From Symbiodinium sp. CCMP2592 (Eukaryota; Sar; Dinophyceae; Suessiales; Symbiodiniaceae): a stretch of 64,000 bases of DNA. How positions within the stretch are numbered: position 1 is the stretch's first letter; each line of letters begins with the position of its first letter. The position numbers were made by a program, and so were the translations under genes. This document shows, in pieces, positions 48,979 through 59,700 of this stretch. Where the stretch lies: assembly GCA_905221615.1 (NCBI GenBank), contig CAJNDT010001218.1, positions 1 to 64,000 on the forward strand. Reading direction: 5' to 3'. The notes below the pieces were generated by a model. That model did not search any database and had not been told where the DNA came from. It worked only from the letters and a program-made list of their open reading frames with translations.

Positions 48979-50811
48979 CTAAGTAGCTCTCTCCGTTTCC
49001 AGAATATCGACACCGTGCGGCCAGCTGTCGAGTAAGCGTTGCATGTCACGTCCACTCGAGGGGAAGTGACTCTCCTTCAGGAGATAGAGCATTTGATAGG
49101 TCCCTTCGGTGTACATTTTCTTCAAGCGTAAGTAGGAGTATTGATGGGTGTCGTGGTCCTCACCATGAAGGCATGGCATCAGTTCCGTGGATATGCAGGG
49201 AAGTTGGAGGCCGGGTCCGAGGCCCCCTACTCTGAGGAATTCATCCGCCGCAGCCTTCCAGCGGTCCTGTGCCTGAGGGTGCCCCACCGGATCCAGGGAC
49301 GGGTGACCTCCGGTGGTGGCTGCGCTCGTCCCTCCTCCTGGGCGACCAACCTTTGAAGGAGGGCCATCGCTTTGGCCTCCACTGCGTCGAAGTGCGCAAA
49401 GCGCCGCAGGCGGGTCGGAAAGTAAAATTTCTTCTTTTGCGGCCACGAATCCAGTAGGCGACAACCGCGCGGAGATCCCAGCCTCCGGAGGTGGCCGCGG
49501 CGCGAAGACGCCACAGGGCGCTGTGCAGTAACCCGGCGGCTTGAATCGCAAGCGACGGCTGCGCTTGTAACCCTAGCGGAATATCCGCAAGGGGGAAGAG
49601 CAGTCGAAAGGTGCCGCGATAGGAGCCAGGATACGTGAACATGCGCGGTTCAAACTCACCGCGTCTGGCCGGAAGGATGCCGTTCTCAAAACCCGACATC
49701 AATCGGTCCGCAATGGAAATCTGAGGACGGCCTACCAAGTCAGCTGGAACCTTGCATGTAACCCGCACCTCAATATGTTGGCCGTCTCGGGTTGGGGTAA
49801 CGTTGGTGAGCTGCAGAAGTGGGGCGGCCGAAGGATCGTCGGCGAGTGCTCGTGTGAGGAAGAAAAGCAGCTGCACGGGTAGCAGCACGCCGCAATGTAG
49901 TAATGGTGTGGCCGGTGTCACCTCAGCACTCGTGCTGCCTCCCCCGACGTTGCGCCGTTGGCTAGAACCAGCGCCCCGTCGGCTATTTGCTGGCAGTGGA
50001 TCTGGTTTGGCAGTGGGGTCACGCTTGGGAGCTAAGGACATCTGCACCAGGCTGCCATCCCGGACGGGGGACTTCCGTCCTTCGAGAGCCCGGGGAAGCG
50101 AGCCCTTAAGTCCCGCGAGTTCATCAAGGAGCAGCCACCACCAAATTTCAGGACGGGCAAGTTCATACCAGGAGAGGTCGAAAACCTGTCCTTCAGGCAG
50201 GCGTAGAACTGGATCACAGAACTGTGCTAGTGCGACTGACACTGCCAGCATGGGTGTCAAGCATACGCGAAATGCTTCGTCATCAGTGCAGCGCCGTAGC
50301 ATGAGTGCCCGGTCAGCAAAATCAACAACCTTCACCCCAAAATTCTGAGAGCTGAGCTTGACTTCACAGGCGGGCAGCGACAAGAGGAGAGAAAGCAGGG
50401 TAAGGCAATCCGCAGAGCTGGAAAGTAAATGCTGTAGCGCCTCGGCGCTGTATTCCATCGACATTCTGCCCCTAGCTTGGTAACGCCGAAGAGTGTCATG
50501 TTGCTCTGCAAACTCATCCTCATCCTCTGCCGGTACGCACCGGCTGGCAATTGAAGTAACTTCTGGAAGGCGACGAGGTGGGATTTCGACCGCCTCCGAT
50601 CTGCCACACGTTGGGTCCATGAGGCGGTAGGTGCAACGGGAAGGAAGACAGCACAGCTTTGACTGCGCAGCTCAACGGTCAGCGTCGGGTCCTCTTTGGC
50701 AGGCACCCCGGTGTCAGAGTCCGGGCGTACTGCTCCCGCCGGATCATATCCAGCCTTGTCAACCAGGCAGATATCCACCGCGCCCGTGGTGCTAAAGAGC
50801 TCAATGAACAC
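48979..50811 (-). pseudogene. Unknown gene family G, copy 1 (three frames)
   Basis: Reads in minus order MFIELFSTTGAVDICLVDKA (50811), then from 50620 to about 49480 a long frame: MSMEYSAEALQHLLSSSADC, LLLSLPACEVKLSSQNFGVK, RPEIWWWLLLDELAGLKGSL, LLHCGVLLPVQLLFFLTRAL, GRPQISIADRLMSGFENGIL, FTYPGSYRGTFRLLFPLADI. The second frame (49480-49300) gives LLDSWPQKKKFYFPTRLRRF and AKAMALLQRLVAQEEG. The third (49330-48979) gives DRWKAAADEFLRVGGLGPGL, YLRLKKMYTEGTYQMLYLLK and a stop after DILETERAT. It is a large mixed alpha-beta protein with no named motif. Two 1-nt breaks separate the frames. Confidence 0.5.
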
Positions 50812-51010
50812 TTCTAATTCGTTTCTGTAACCGTAGAAAAACTCGAACAGGGATTTGGCTTGCGCCTCAGTGATCCCGAAGCGGGAAGATCGGGCAACCG
50901 TTGCGAAATGAAATCCGATGACGTACCCTCATCAACTACTCGGTGCGCAGCGCCGGTGTCTGCATTGGCGGGGCGTGGAGTTCAAAAACCCTGGTAGTTG
51001 GCGTGACAAC

Positions 51011-51916
51011 TCAACCACCTGGCCTCTTTGAGCAATATGCCTGCATTGGAAGTCTCACCAAGTAGACTTCCGATTGATAGGCCATCAGCTGCAATCCGTT
51101 GCTCCCGGCGCGCAGGCGGTCAGCTGCTAATTCCCCAAACGCAGATCCGCGGATGTCACAAAGATTCTCAACAAGCCCCACCTCCACAGAGCCACCCAAT
51201 CCGAAGAGGCACTTCGAGATAGACGAGTCAAGCTGGTACCAGGCAGGGGCTCAAGTCCGGTTCAATCATTTTAGCATCGCCGGAAAAGATTGGTAGCGAT
51301 GCGCACGACCGCCAATGAGAGCAGAGTGCTGCTGAGTAGTTTTGTTTTGACACGGCATCAAGGCAGACAAGCGCACACTACAAGGAATTTTTTGGAGGAT
51401 CCAGCACATCCAAGGATACCCAAAGAGCTGCGCTTGGTGGCGCGCGCGCCGCCAAAATTGCTGTGACGTGTCCAATAAGGAGGCCATCAGGGCTGGCAGT
51501 AGCCCGGCAATGTGGGGACAGAAGGTCTCGCCCTTCAGAGCAGCAAGGGTGTGGAACTGGTCCGGAATCAGAGCATGGCTGATTCGCCAATCGCGGTGAA
51601 AGGCATCCCGCGGATTAACTCGTTCCGTCAGGGAGCGGAGGTCGAGAATCCGCTTGCGGAAGACCACATGTTGCGCTGGTGTCCTATCCGGGTCGATGAA
51701 AGCGTGGCGCGATGCAGCTTGACTGTCTAGGAAAGTGAGCGCAAGATGTTTCGGTCGGAAAGTGACACTGTGGCTGTGGCGCCGGCAGCGTGTGAGCTCG
51801 GACAGGCATGCCGATAGCAAAGTGGCATCCGAGCCGCTGGCATTTTCAGAACCTGCAAGAAAATGTCGAGAGCTCCGCCCATCTTTACACACGACAGACT
51901 GCGCAGGGAGTTCCAA
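51011..51916 (-). pseudogene. Probable N-terminal region of gene family G
   Basis: RPKHLALTFLDSQAASRHAF then PAQHVVFRKRILDLRSLTER, DAFHRDWRISHALIPDQFHT and LAALKGE (51780-51510), then a frame change, then GLVENLCDIRGSAFGELAAD with GLQLMAYQSEVYLVRLPMQA (51199-51011). It is co-oriented and adjacent to copy 1, so probably the same gene. Upstream, 51930-52310 is part of the inverted duplication. Confidence 0.4.
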
Positions 51917-52239
51917 TGGTGCATTCCACTAGGTGCTCTGCTTCCAAGAAAGCAGGCCATTGACCGACTAGAAGGAGAGCAGCAGTGGAGTTGAGGCGAT
52001 TGTGCGTTTCCCGTCGATTCCACAAAGACAGCAGCAGGTGTACTTGGTGAGCGAAGAAGGCAGCTCTCCGATTGCCGTTTTGGCGGTGGGAGAACCAGCA
52101 AGTGTTCTGGAAGCCGCTCACGCGTGCAATGGGCTTTGGACTTTTGGTTTTGGTGCACGATCGCGACGGAACAAAACAGGGGCTGTCTGTTGTCTGGCGA
52201 GACTAGAACGCTCGTCTTGGCTGTTGTTTTGGGCAGCTC

Positions 52240-53225
52240 AGAGCGACGGTTCTTTGTTGCTTTGAACCGGTCGCTGAGGCTCCGTAGTTGGTAAACGGCG
52301 ACCACCGGCAAAGCTTCTGCGCCGCAGCCTTTGTAGAGCTTCGCTTCTTTGTTTCACCGCTTTGCCAGTTTGAAGTTTGTAGTTTGTAGTTTGTGTTAGC
52401 TTCGCTTGTTTGAGGGACCGAGTGCTACAGCCGCAGTCGACGAGGCCAAGTCAAGCCAAAAAAAAATGGACAACGAGCGGAGCCTGTCAGCTGAGCAAGC
52501 GGAGCTTTGCTGCTGCCATAACCGTGTACGAAGGCCGGTCCAACACATCCATCCTTTGGAGGGAGAGTTTTGGCCATAAAAAGGGACGTTCCAAAAAAGA
52601 ACTACCGGCCAGCTTGCGTCGCTCAAAGAGTCGCAGTCGTGGCAACAACAAAGAAACCAACAAACGAAAACAGCGGTGGCGAAGAGTTTAAGCCTAGAGT
52701 TTGAACATACAGTTTCCAACTCAGAGTGCATAGAGTTTCCGAACCCAGTTTGAACTCTTGCGGCCCCGAAAGTTTCAACCTAGGGTTCGAACACAGAGTC
52801 CCGAACCCAGAGTTCGAGCGTTGAGTTTCCGAACCCAGGGTTCGAACTCTGGCGGCTCTAAAGTCATTGCTTCTTGTTCTCATTTTATTTTCTTCGCAAA
52901 AACCCCTATTAGGCGATTTCGTGTGGCTTCTTTTTTTTTGGTTTGTGCTTGCGTTTGAGTTTGTGGTTTCTGTCATTGTAGTGTGCTCTCAGTTAATTTT
53001 CTTCGCAAAACCCACCACAAAGCAATTCTGTGTGGCTTCTTCTCTGTTTGGTGATTGTTGGTGTTCGAACTCCGTTCGAACTCTGGGGGGGAGTCCAGCC
53101 CAGAGTTGGGCGGTTCATTTGTTTGTGGCTTTAGCATTCTCGTAAGAGACTTCATGCCCCTTCTGAAGCCTCTTGACTCCTCATTGAGAATCTTTTTCTG
53201 TGTTTTGTGACTGGTCATTGGCAGC
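52240..53225 (-). repeat. Right arm of about 1-kb inverted duplication
   Basis: Reverse complement of 45371-46400. The best conserved stretch is 52830-53210, where both arms give the same spurious frame (MTETTNSNAST). Confidence 0.8.
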
Positions 53226-54080
53226 GTTCGGGAAGTCTATGTCAAAATTCTTGGTTCGGAAACTCTATTCTATGTTTTGAACCCGGGGTTTGGAAACTCC
53301 GTGTTCGGGAACTCTTCTTCTTTGCCAAAAGAGTTCCAACTCTGGGTTGAACCCTGGGGATTGTGAGGGTTCAGGCGGCTCCGGCTCCAGGGGTTGCTCT
53401 GTGAAATTCCGGTTGAGCCGCCCTGCCCGGTGCTGTTGTCGGAGCCGTCTTTTGGCCTGCCGGTCCATCTGGAAGAACCAGGGCCAGCTCACTACCGGCC
53501 AGGATGGCAGTGCGAGCCGGATCTGGCACTCATGTGGCAGCCAACTCCAAATGGGGTCCCAATGGAGTCCCCAGGGCCGCCGAGATCTGCTTGGCATCCG
53601 CCGTGGATATTGATATTTTTGAAGAGGTAGCCGAAGCGCCGCGGAGCCACCAGCCGCCGCACCTCGAGCACGAACTCGACTGACTGTAGGAACAGGCTTC
53701 GGGAACTCCATGTTGGAACCCCGGGGAGGAACTCCATGTTGGCCTCGAGTTCTGGAAGTGTCCCCTCCGGGACGTTCGAACTCTGGGTTCGGGAACTCCC
53801 GTTTGGGGGTGACTGCGCCTTTAACTTCGGTTTCGAACATAGAGTTTCCGAACCCAGAGTTTGAACGTAGAGTTCAAACTCCAGGTTCAACCTGGATTCG
53901 AGAAGTTCGAACCAAGGTTTAACCCTGAGTTCCGAAGTTATATGTTCTCCCCCGGAGGCCGTATCTCTGGCGGTTAGCATCTATCTGGTGCTGCATGTCA
54001 GTGCTGGTCGGAAAGTGGATTTCCGCAACAGGTACAGCAGTTGGTAATTGCGCTGCATACAGCTCTTAGAGGCGGCGAAA
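53226..54080. other. TTCGAA-type repeats with fragments of gene family G
   Basis: 53705-53945 returns to the GGGTTCGGGAACTC array. On the minus strand near 54050-53985, NYQLLYLLRKSTFRPA resembles TYQMLYLLKESHFPSS of copy 1, a third remnant. 53490-53650 is GC-rich and open in several frames without a clear protein. Confidence 0.45.
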
Positions 54081-54389
54081 GCCACAGAGGGGATGTCATA
54101 CGTATGTCCCACCAAGCCTCTGGCTTCTGCCACTTTGCCTTTTTGGATTTTGGACTTTGGTGTGCATGACTTCGCTAAAAAGCAAGGCACAAGGGTTGTC
54201 CGTTCCGGTGGGACTGGAGCGGCGGCCGGTGCCTTGACTTGAGCACCTGGTTGTCTTGGGCGGACGAAGTCGCTCAGATCCGCACGCTGCAGCTTGTATG
54301 TAGTTTCGCTTTGTGTGTTTGTTTGGTTTGTGTTGTTTAATGGGATCGAGCATTGCGGCCGCCGACGCCAAAAAACTGGGAGACTTGAC

Positions 54390-54690
54390 CGAGCAGACGT
54401 GTTCTGCGATACTTGACCTTGGAGGCAAACGGTTGAAGCGGTGTTGACCGTTTGAGTCAAAGTGGCAGACGTGGTTTTGGGAGACTTGACCTGAGAGGCC
54501 AAGATTTTGAGGCGTTGCTGACTGTCTGGACCCAAAGTCAAAGTAGCTGACGTGGTTCTGGGAGACTTGACCTGACAGGCAAAGGTTTTGAGGCAGTGTT
54601 GACTGTTTGGACTCGCAGTCACAGCAGCAGACGTGTTTCTGGGAGACTTGACCTGGGAGGCAAAGGTTGTAGGACCAGGATTCATTGCTG
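54390..54690. repeat. About 80-bp tandem repeat, four units
   Basis: Units carry GGGAGACTTGACCTG(A/G)GAGGC then AAAG(G/A)TTTTGAGGC, GTTGACTGT, and CAGACGTGGTTTTG. The minus-strand frame LCLSGQVSQNHV across it is a repeat artefact or a repetitive peptide. Confidence 0.8.
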
Positions 54691-54785
54691 GCACTTGAAG
54701 GTCTGGCCAAGAGCTTGGCTGTGCGTCAGGAGGGCCGGCAACCAAGGCAAACCAGCAGATGATTTTGGTCCCTGGCCAAGGGCGT

Positions 54786-55140
54786 GGCATCCAAGCCAGG
54801 ATGTGCGCCGCTCCAGGCGCCACGCCTTCACAAAGGCCGGGCGCGTCGTCGTGCGCGGTAAACTTAACCACCTAAAAACACCGCTAAAGGGTGGCATCAA
54901 CCGTGCCGCTCCAGCTGCCACACCCCGTTTAGACCGCCCGCCAACCCCATTGGCGCACCTTTGGCTTGGCATCCAAGTCAGGATGTGCGCCGCTCCAGGC
55001 GCCACGCCTTCACAAAGGTGCGCCAATGGGGTTGGCGGGCGGTCTAAACGGGGTGTGGCAGCTGGAGCGGCGCGATTGATGCCACCCTTTAGCGGTGTTT
55101 TTAAGTGGTTAAGTTTACCGCGCACGACGACGCGCCCGGC
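54786..55140. repeat. 128-bp-arm palindrome with duplicated 51-bp module
   Basis: Arms 54836-54963 and 55013-55140 are inverted copies with about three mismatches. The 49-bp loop (54964-55012) is mostly a direct copy of the sequence just left of the palindrome: the 51-bp word at 54786-54836 (GGCATCCAAGCCAGGATGTG...) recurs at 54968-55018. It would fold into a long cruciform. It may be a foldback-type miniature transposon. Confidence 0.9.
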
Positions 55141-55658
55141 TCCGTCTGCCGGAGCTTGGACATGGCTGCCCCCGTCCGGATAGCCTAAGGTGCCGACCCT
55201 CTACTGTTCCGGATCGGCTGCTGAGCCTGGCCGTAGGTAGTTTGATCAGACTGAACGGCTTGAGTGGGCAAAGCCAACTTGCCGCAGTCTAACTTCGTAA
55301 CCCGGTCTGTGCTTCTTTGTTTCATCTCTTTTGCACATGTTTGTGTTTTCGTGATTTAGTTAGGGAGTGAGTGCAGCTGTAGATGTCGACGAAGCCCGCC
55401 GAAGCCAAAAACAAGTGTCCTTGGCACCGAGCTCTTGTTGATGCCTGTTTTTCTTGCTTGAAAGCTCACTGGGTCAACTGGGGCGGTATGATCGGTGTAG
55501 AAGCGACGTTTCGTGTTTTTGTTCACGTATGTTTTAGAAGGCATGTAAATCTGTAGCACATCGCAGCACTGGCTCTAGCACTTGAGTTTTCTCGAAAAGC
55601 GAGATCTAGCCGTAGCTACTGCCCTGTAGCCTGCCTGCCTCTGCCTTAGAGTGAAGCC
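55141..55658. other. Spacer, no gene seen
   Basis: Contains a diverged GTCGACGAAGC...GAGTGCAGCTG module near 55360-55405, related to 46229. No gene recognised. Confidence 0.4.
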
Positions 55659-56012
55659 ATGTTGCCGGCACATATAGTGGTGCCCCTCGCCATGTTTCAG
55701 TGGGAGCTTGATCAAGCCCCGGTCTCGCCCAGGCCTCCGCCTTTGCCTCCGCAGTGGATTCGTCCCCCGGACTTTGCCTTTGCCCCAGCCAGACTCGCCT
55801 TGCATGACCGGAATTGGTATCTGATTACATTCACAGAATGCTTTGCATTGCAGCCGCATAAGGGCCAGCCTTTGGAGCCCTGCCTCCAGGAATTCCTTTT
55901 TTCCTGGACAGTTTGCCCTCGCATTCTCATTTGCTTGGAAGTTCATGAATGGCTCCCCTTAATTCTAGCAAATGATGAGTGCCATCAGCTCATGGTTGAG
56001 ATGCTCTTTTGA
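55659..56012 (+). CDS. Tandem paralogue 1, 117 aa, unknown
   Basis: ATG at 55659 (MLPAHIVVPLAMFQWELDQA), a proline-rich patch (SPRPPPLPPQWIRPP), then GQPLEPCLQEFLFSWTVCPR, ILICLEVHEWLPLILANDEC and HQLMVEMLF. The C-terminal half aligns residue for residue with the ORF at 56051. Hydrophobic but without a clear membrane helix. Conservation between neighbours suggests a real tandem pair. Confidence 0.45.
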   Translation: MLPAHIVVPLAMFQWELDQAPVSPRPPPLPPQWIRPPDFAFAPARLALHDRNWYLITFTECFALQPHKGQPLEPCLQEFLFSWTVCPRILICLEVHEWLPLILANDECHQLMVEMLF

Positions 56013-56050
56013 GCTCTCTTGCCACTCAGGTAGCCGCCGGGCCCTCAGCC

Positions 56051-56314
56051 ATGGACTTTCCTCAGCCTGACCCATATTTTCTGCCTCTGCGCATCTTGCC
56101 GTATCAGTGGCATTGGCCAGGCCTCCTAGACGCCTTGCCACTTCCAGGTTTCATGGGACAGCCTCACAGCCCTTGCCTGCAGGACCTTTTGCTCTCAGGT
56201 ACCGTCGGGCCGCGCATCCTGTTATTTGCAGGTGGGCCTTCTTGGTTGCCTTTGGCCCTGCTTTCTCAGGAAACACATGAGCACATTGTCTCGCACTTAG
56301 ATATTTCTGACTGA
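56051..56314 (+). CDS. Tandem paralogue 2, 87 aa, unknown
   Basis: ATG at 56051 (MDFPQPDPYFLPLRILPYQW), then GQPHSPCLQDLLLSGTVGPR, ILLFAGGPSWLPLALLSQET and HEHIVSHLDISD. Pairs with 55659-56012 (GQP-x2-PCLQ-x6-TV-x-PRIL). Preceded by a CAG that could be an acceptor. Function unknown; the pair may also be two exons of one gene. Confidence 0.45.
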   Translation: MDFPQPDPYFLPLRILPYQWHWPGLLDALPLPGFMGQPHSPCLQDLLLSGTVGPRILLFAGGPSWLPLALLSQETHEHIVSHLDISD

Positions 56315-56574
56315 CCCAGGTCCGCTGCCTCTCCCTTAGATGCCTCCCGAGGTTTCAGGCTCCGCCTGGCTCGGGCCCCGGCCTGCAGAGCCGGACTCTG
56401 CTTCCATCATGCGTGCGTGAATGGGTTTTATTTCGCGCCGAAAGTGTAGACAAAGTTTTGTCGTAAAAGGAAAACAGCGTTTTCACTTGTGTGTTGTGAA
56501 CACTAGACAAACTTTGCCGTGCAGCTTTCGGCTTGAAGTGGATCTGTGATCCAAAAGTTTTTATCTCTTGTGCT

Positions 56575-56745
56575 GGTGGGCTAGTAGTCCCTTTGATCTA
56601 AAGTGATCTTCTAGTAGAGTAGCGGCGGGCTAGTAGCCCCTTTGATCCAAAGTGATTTTCTGGTAGAGTAGCGGTGGGCTAATAGCCCCTTTGATCCAAA
56701 GTGATTTTCTGGTAGATTAGTGCTGGGCTAGTAGCCCCTCTGTCG
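56575..56745. repeat. 49-bp tandem repeat, three and a half units
   Basis: Unit GGGCTAGTAGCCCCTTTGAT then CCAAAGTGATTTTCTGGTAG and AGTAGCGGT, with a small GGGCTA/TAGCCC palindrome in each. Confidence 0.9.
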
Positions 56746-56759
56746 GGCTGGTAGTTTCT

Positions 56760-59700
56760 GTAGTGCCATGGACGGTGCCGTAGCAGCGCTACTGGCAGGC
56801 AGGCAGCAGTGCTGCCCATGCCTTTCATCCGAAACTTCAGGGCAGTGCCCCGAAGCTTGGGACCCTCATGCGGTTTGCTCACTGTTTAGTAAGCGGTGTT
56901 GTGCTGCTCGGTGTCGCTCTGCAGCGGCACTGTTGGTGGTTCTGCAGTTCGGCTTCTGCAAGCAGCAGTGCTGCACGTAACCAGGCAGCAGTGCTGCCGA
57001 TGCCTAGTATCATACGCCTTAGGTCAGTGCCCTGAGGCTTCAGGTTCATGTTTTTCGTTCTGCAGGCAGGCTGGCAGGCAGCAGCACTGCCTAAGCCTCG
57101 CATCCTCAACCTCGAGGCAGTGCCCCGGGGTTCGTGGCCTCCTTGCAGGCATCGGCTGTTCAGTTAACAGGGTGGTTCTGCAGTGCAGCTTCTGCGTGCG
57201 GCCGTGCTGCGAGTAACCCGGTAGCAGTGCTGCCGAGGCCTAGTGTCAAAACTTCCGGTCAGTGCCCCGAGGCTACAGGTTTTGGTTTTCATGCTGCAGG
57301 CGGGAAGGCAGCAGCGCCGCCTACGCCTCGCATCCTAAACCCCAGGGCAGTGCCCCGCTGTAAACAGCGTCCTTGCAGCAGTGCTATTGGTGGTTCTGCA
57401 GTTCAGCTTCTGCATGCAGCAGTGCTGCAAGTAACCAGGCAGCAGTGCTGCCGATGCATAGCATTATAAACCTCGGGTCAGTGTCCCGAGGCTCCAGGTT
57501 CATGTTTTTGGTGCTGCAGGCCGGCAGGCAGCGGCACTGCCTACGCCTCGCATCCCAACGCCCAGGGCAGTGCCCCGAGGTCTGAAGCCCCCTTCCCGGC
57601 ATCTGCTGCTTTGTGACAGTGTCCCTGCAGCCGCGCTGTTGGTGGTTCTGCAGTGCAGCTTATGCATGCAGCAGTGCTGCGAGGAGGCAGGCAGCAGTGA
57701 TGCCGCTACCTTGCGTCCTTAGCCTCAGGTCAGTGCCCCGAGGCTTCAGGTTCATCCGTTTAGTACTGCAGGCACGCAGGCAGCAGCACTGCATACGCCT
57801 CGCGTCCTAAACCCCAGGGCAGTGCCCAGAGGTTTCCGCCTTGCAGGCATCTGCTGGTTAGACAATTGTGTCAACAGTATTGTGGCTGCCCATTGCCACT
57901 TCTGCGGCAGCGCCGTTGGAGGTTTTGCGTGCAGGTTCTGCACGAGAAAGTGCTGCGAGCAGGCAGGCAGCAGTGCGGCCGATGCCTGGCATCCTAGGCC
58001 TCACGTCTGCACCCCAAGGCTCCAGGTGGTCATGCATTCTTCTCTTGTTGGGTGCACCTGCTGGCTTGTGCCTGTGGCAGTGCTGCAAGCACGCACAAGC
58101 AGCGCTGCGTGTGCTTGGCCCCCCCAGTGGGGAGGAAGATGACACGCCAAGTTACAGTCGAGGCTTAAGCACGTCCTTGCCTGAGAAGGGCGCGTCAGAA
58201 AGAAAATGGAGGCCAGTGGCTACGCCTACCACAAGGATGGTAAAGACAATGGCACGGGTAGCTTTGTTCGCACCCTCAGCGAAGGGAGTAAACACAGGAA
58301 AACGCAGCCTCGGCCTGCCAGTGGGAAAGCGCAGGGCCAGCGGCTGCTGCAGCCTCCACGTACGTCGTCGGTCCCGGTGCAATGCCACCTCCTAGCATCA
58401 CTGTCCGGCAGAGCCATGGACAACGCAGGGCGCACGTGCAACCGGAGTCCATACTGGCACTGTAGCCTTGCAGTACTGGGGTTAGTAACCCTTTGGCCAG
58501 CGGCATGCACCGAGGCGTCTTCGGCAGTGCCGTGTCGCTTTGCTTTTTGTTCGCAGCGCAGTCTGCCAGATATCCTCGAGCAGGCCTTGCGAGAGGTATG
58601 CAATGAAGAGGTAAGTTATCTCTTGTGGGTTGTGAGCAGTGCCACCCGCGTCGTTGCGGAGGACGTCAGTGACGATCACTCCGATTTCGCCGTTGAATGA
58701 GCTCTGGGAGGCCTCGGTGGGGTCTGTTTTCCGCCGTGTCTGACTCACAGTGCAGTTTTGTAGTTCCAAGCCTAAAGTGCTCGTAAATGGTGTGCTTTTT
58801 GGTGTGAGGACCCGCTGCGAGTCCCTAAGGGCCCCTGCGTGTCCCTAAGGGCCCCTGCCAGTTGCTAAGGGCCCCCTGCCCGCCTTTTCCTGTGGGCTCG
58901 CATTAGTAATGACGAGCTTCTGTGTTGCCTTAAGGCAGTGCCGTGCAGTGCGCGCACAAGGCCCCAGAGCCCGAGCCCTTAATGCAAAGTTTGCATTGGC
59001 ACCTTGGCCAAAGCTTGGCGTCGCTGGTATCCATTCGCTTCGTGAGTGACGCCAGCACGGACTCGGCAGTGCCGCTTGTCCCTCGATTCCTCCAGTGTGC
59101 TCAAGTGGATGTTCGTGAGGATGTCAACATTAGGAGATAAGTTATCTCCTTTTCGCAGTCATAAATATGCTGGATGTCAGCTGGGGGGCAGTGTCCCGAG
59201 GCCTGAGGCCGCCCTACAGGCTTCTTAGTTTTCAGTAAACTGTGTTCTGAATGCTCCATGCTGTCAAGTTTTGGCGCGGACTGCTCCCGCAGGTCCTTCA
59301 GTGCAGCTTCGGCAGGCAGCAGTGCTGCCGATGCCTCACTTCCTAAACCCCGGGGCAGTGCGTCGAGGAGTAGGGCCCTCCGCTTGATTCTTGGTGGTTA
59401 GTGCACTGTCTGCCAATGCTTGGTGTGGGTCCAGGCTTTCGTGCGGAGTCCGCAATAAGCTCTGAACCTCTGCTCTTGTTTTCCCCCAAGGCAGCCGTGC
59501 GTGTAGCAGTGCTACAGGCATGCAGGCGGCAGTTTTGCCTGCGCATCCTACACCTCAGGGCAGTGCATCGAGGCTTGCACTCCTTCGCCTGCTTCTTGCT
59601 GTTTAGTAAACAGTTTGTCAATGCTTGGTGTCCGTCAGGGTCTTGTTGTTAACTCCGCGCTAGGCCCTGCGACCGTTGCTGTTGCAGGGTCGGCCCCCAA

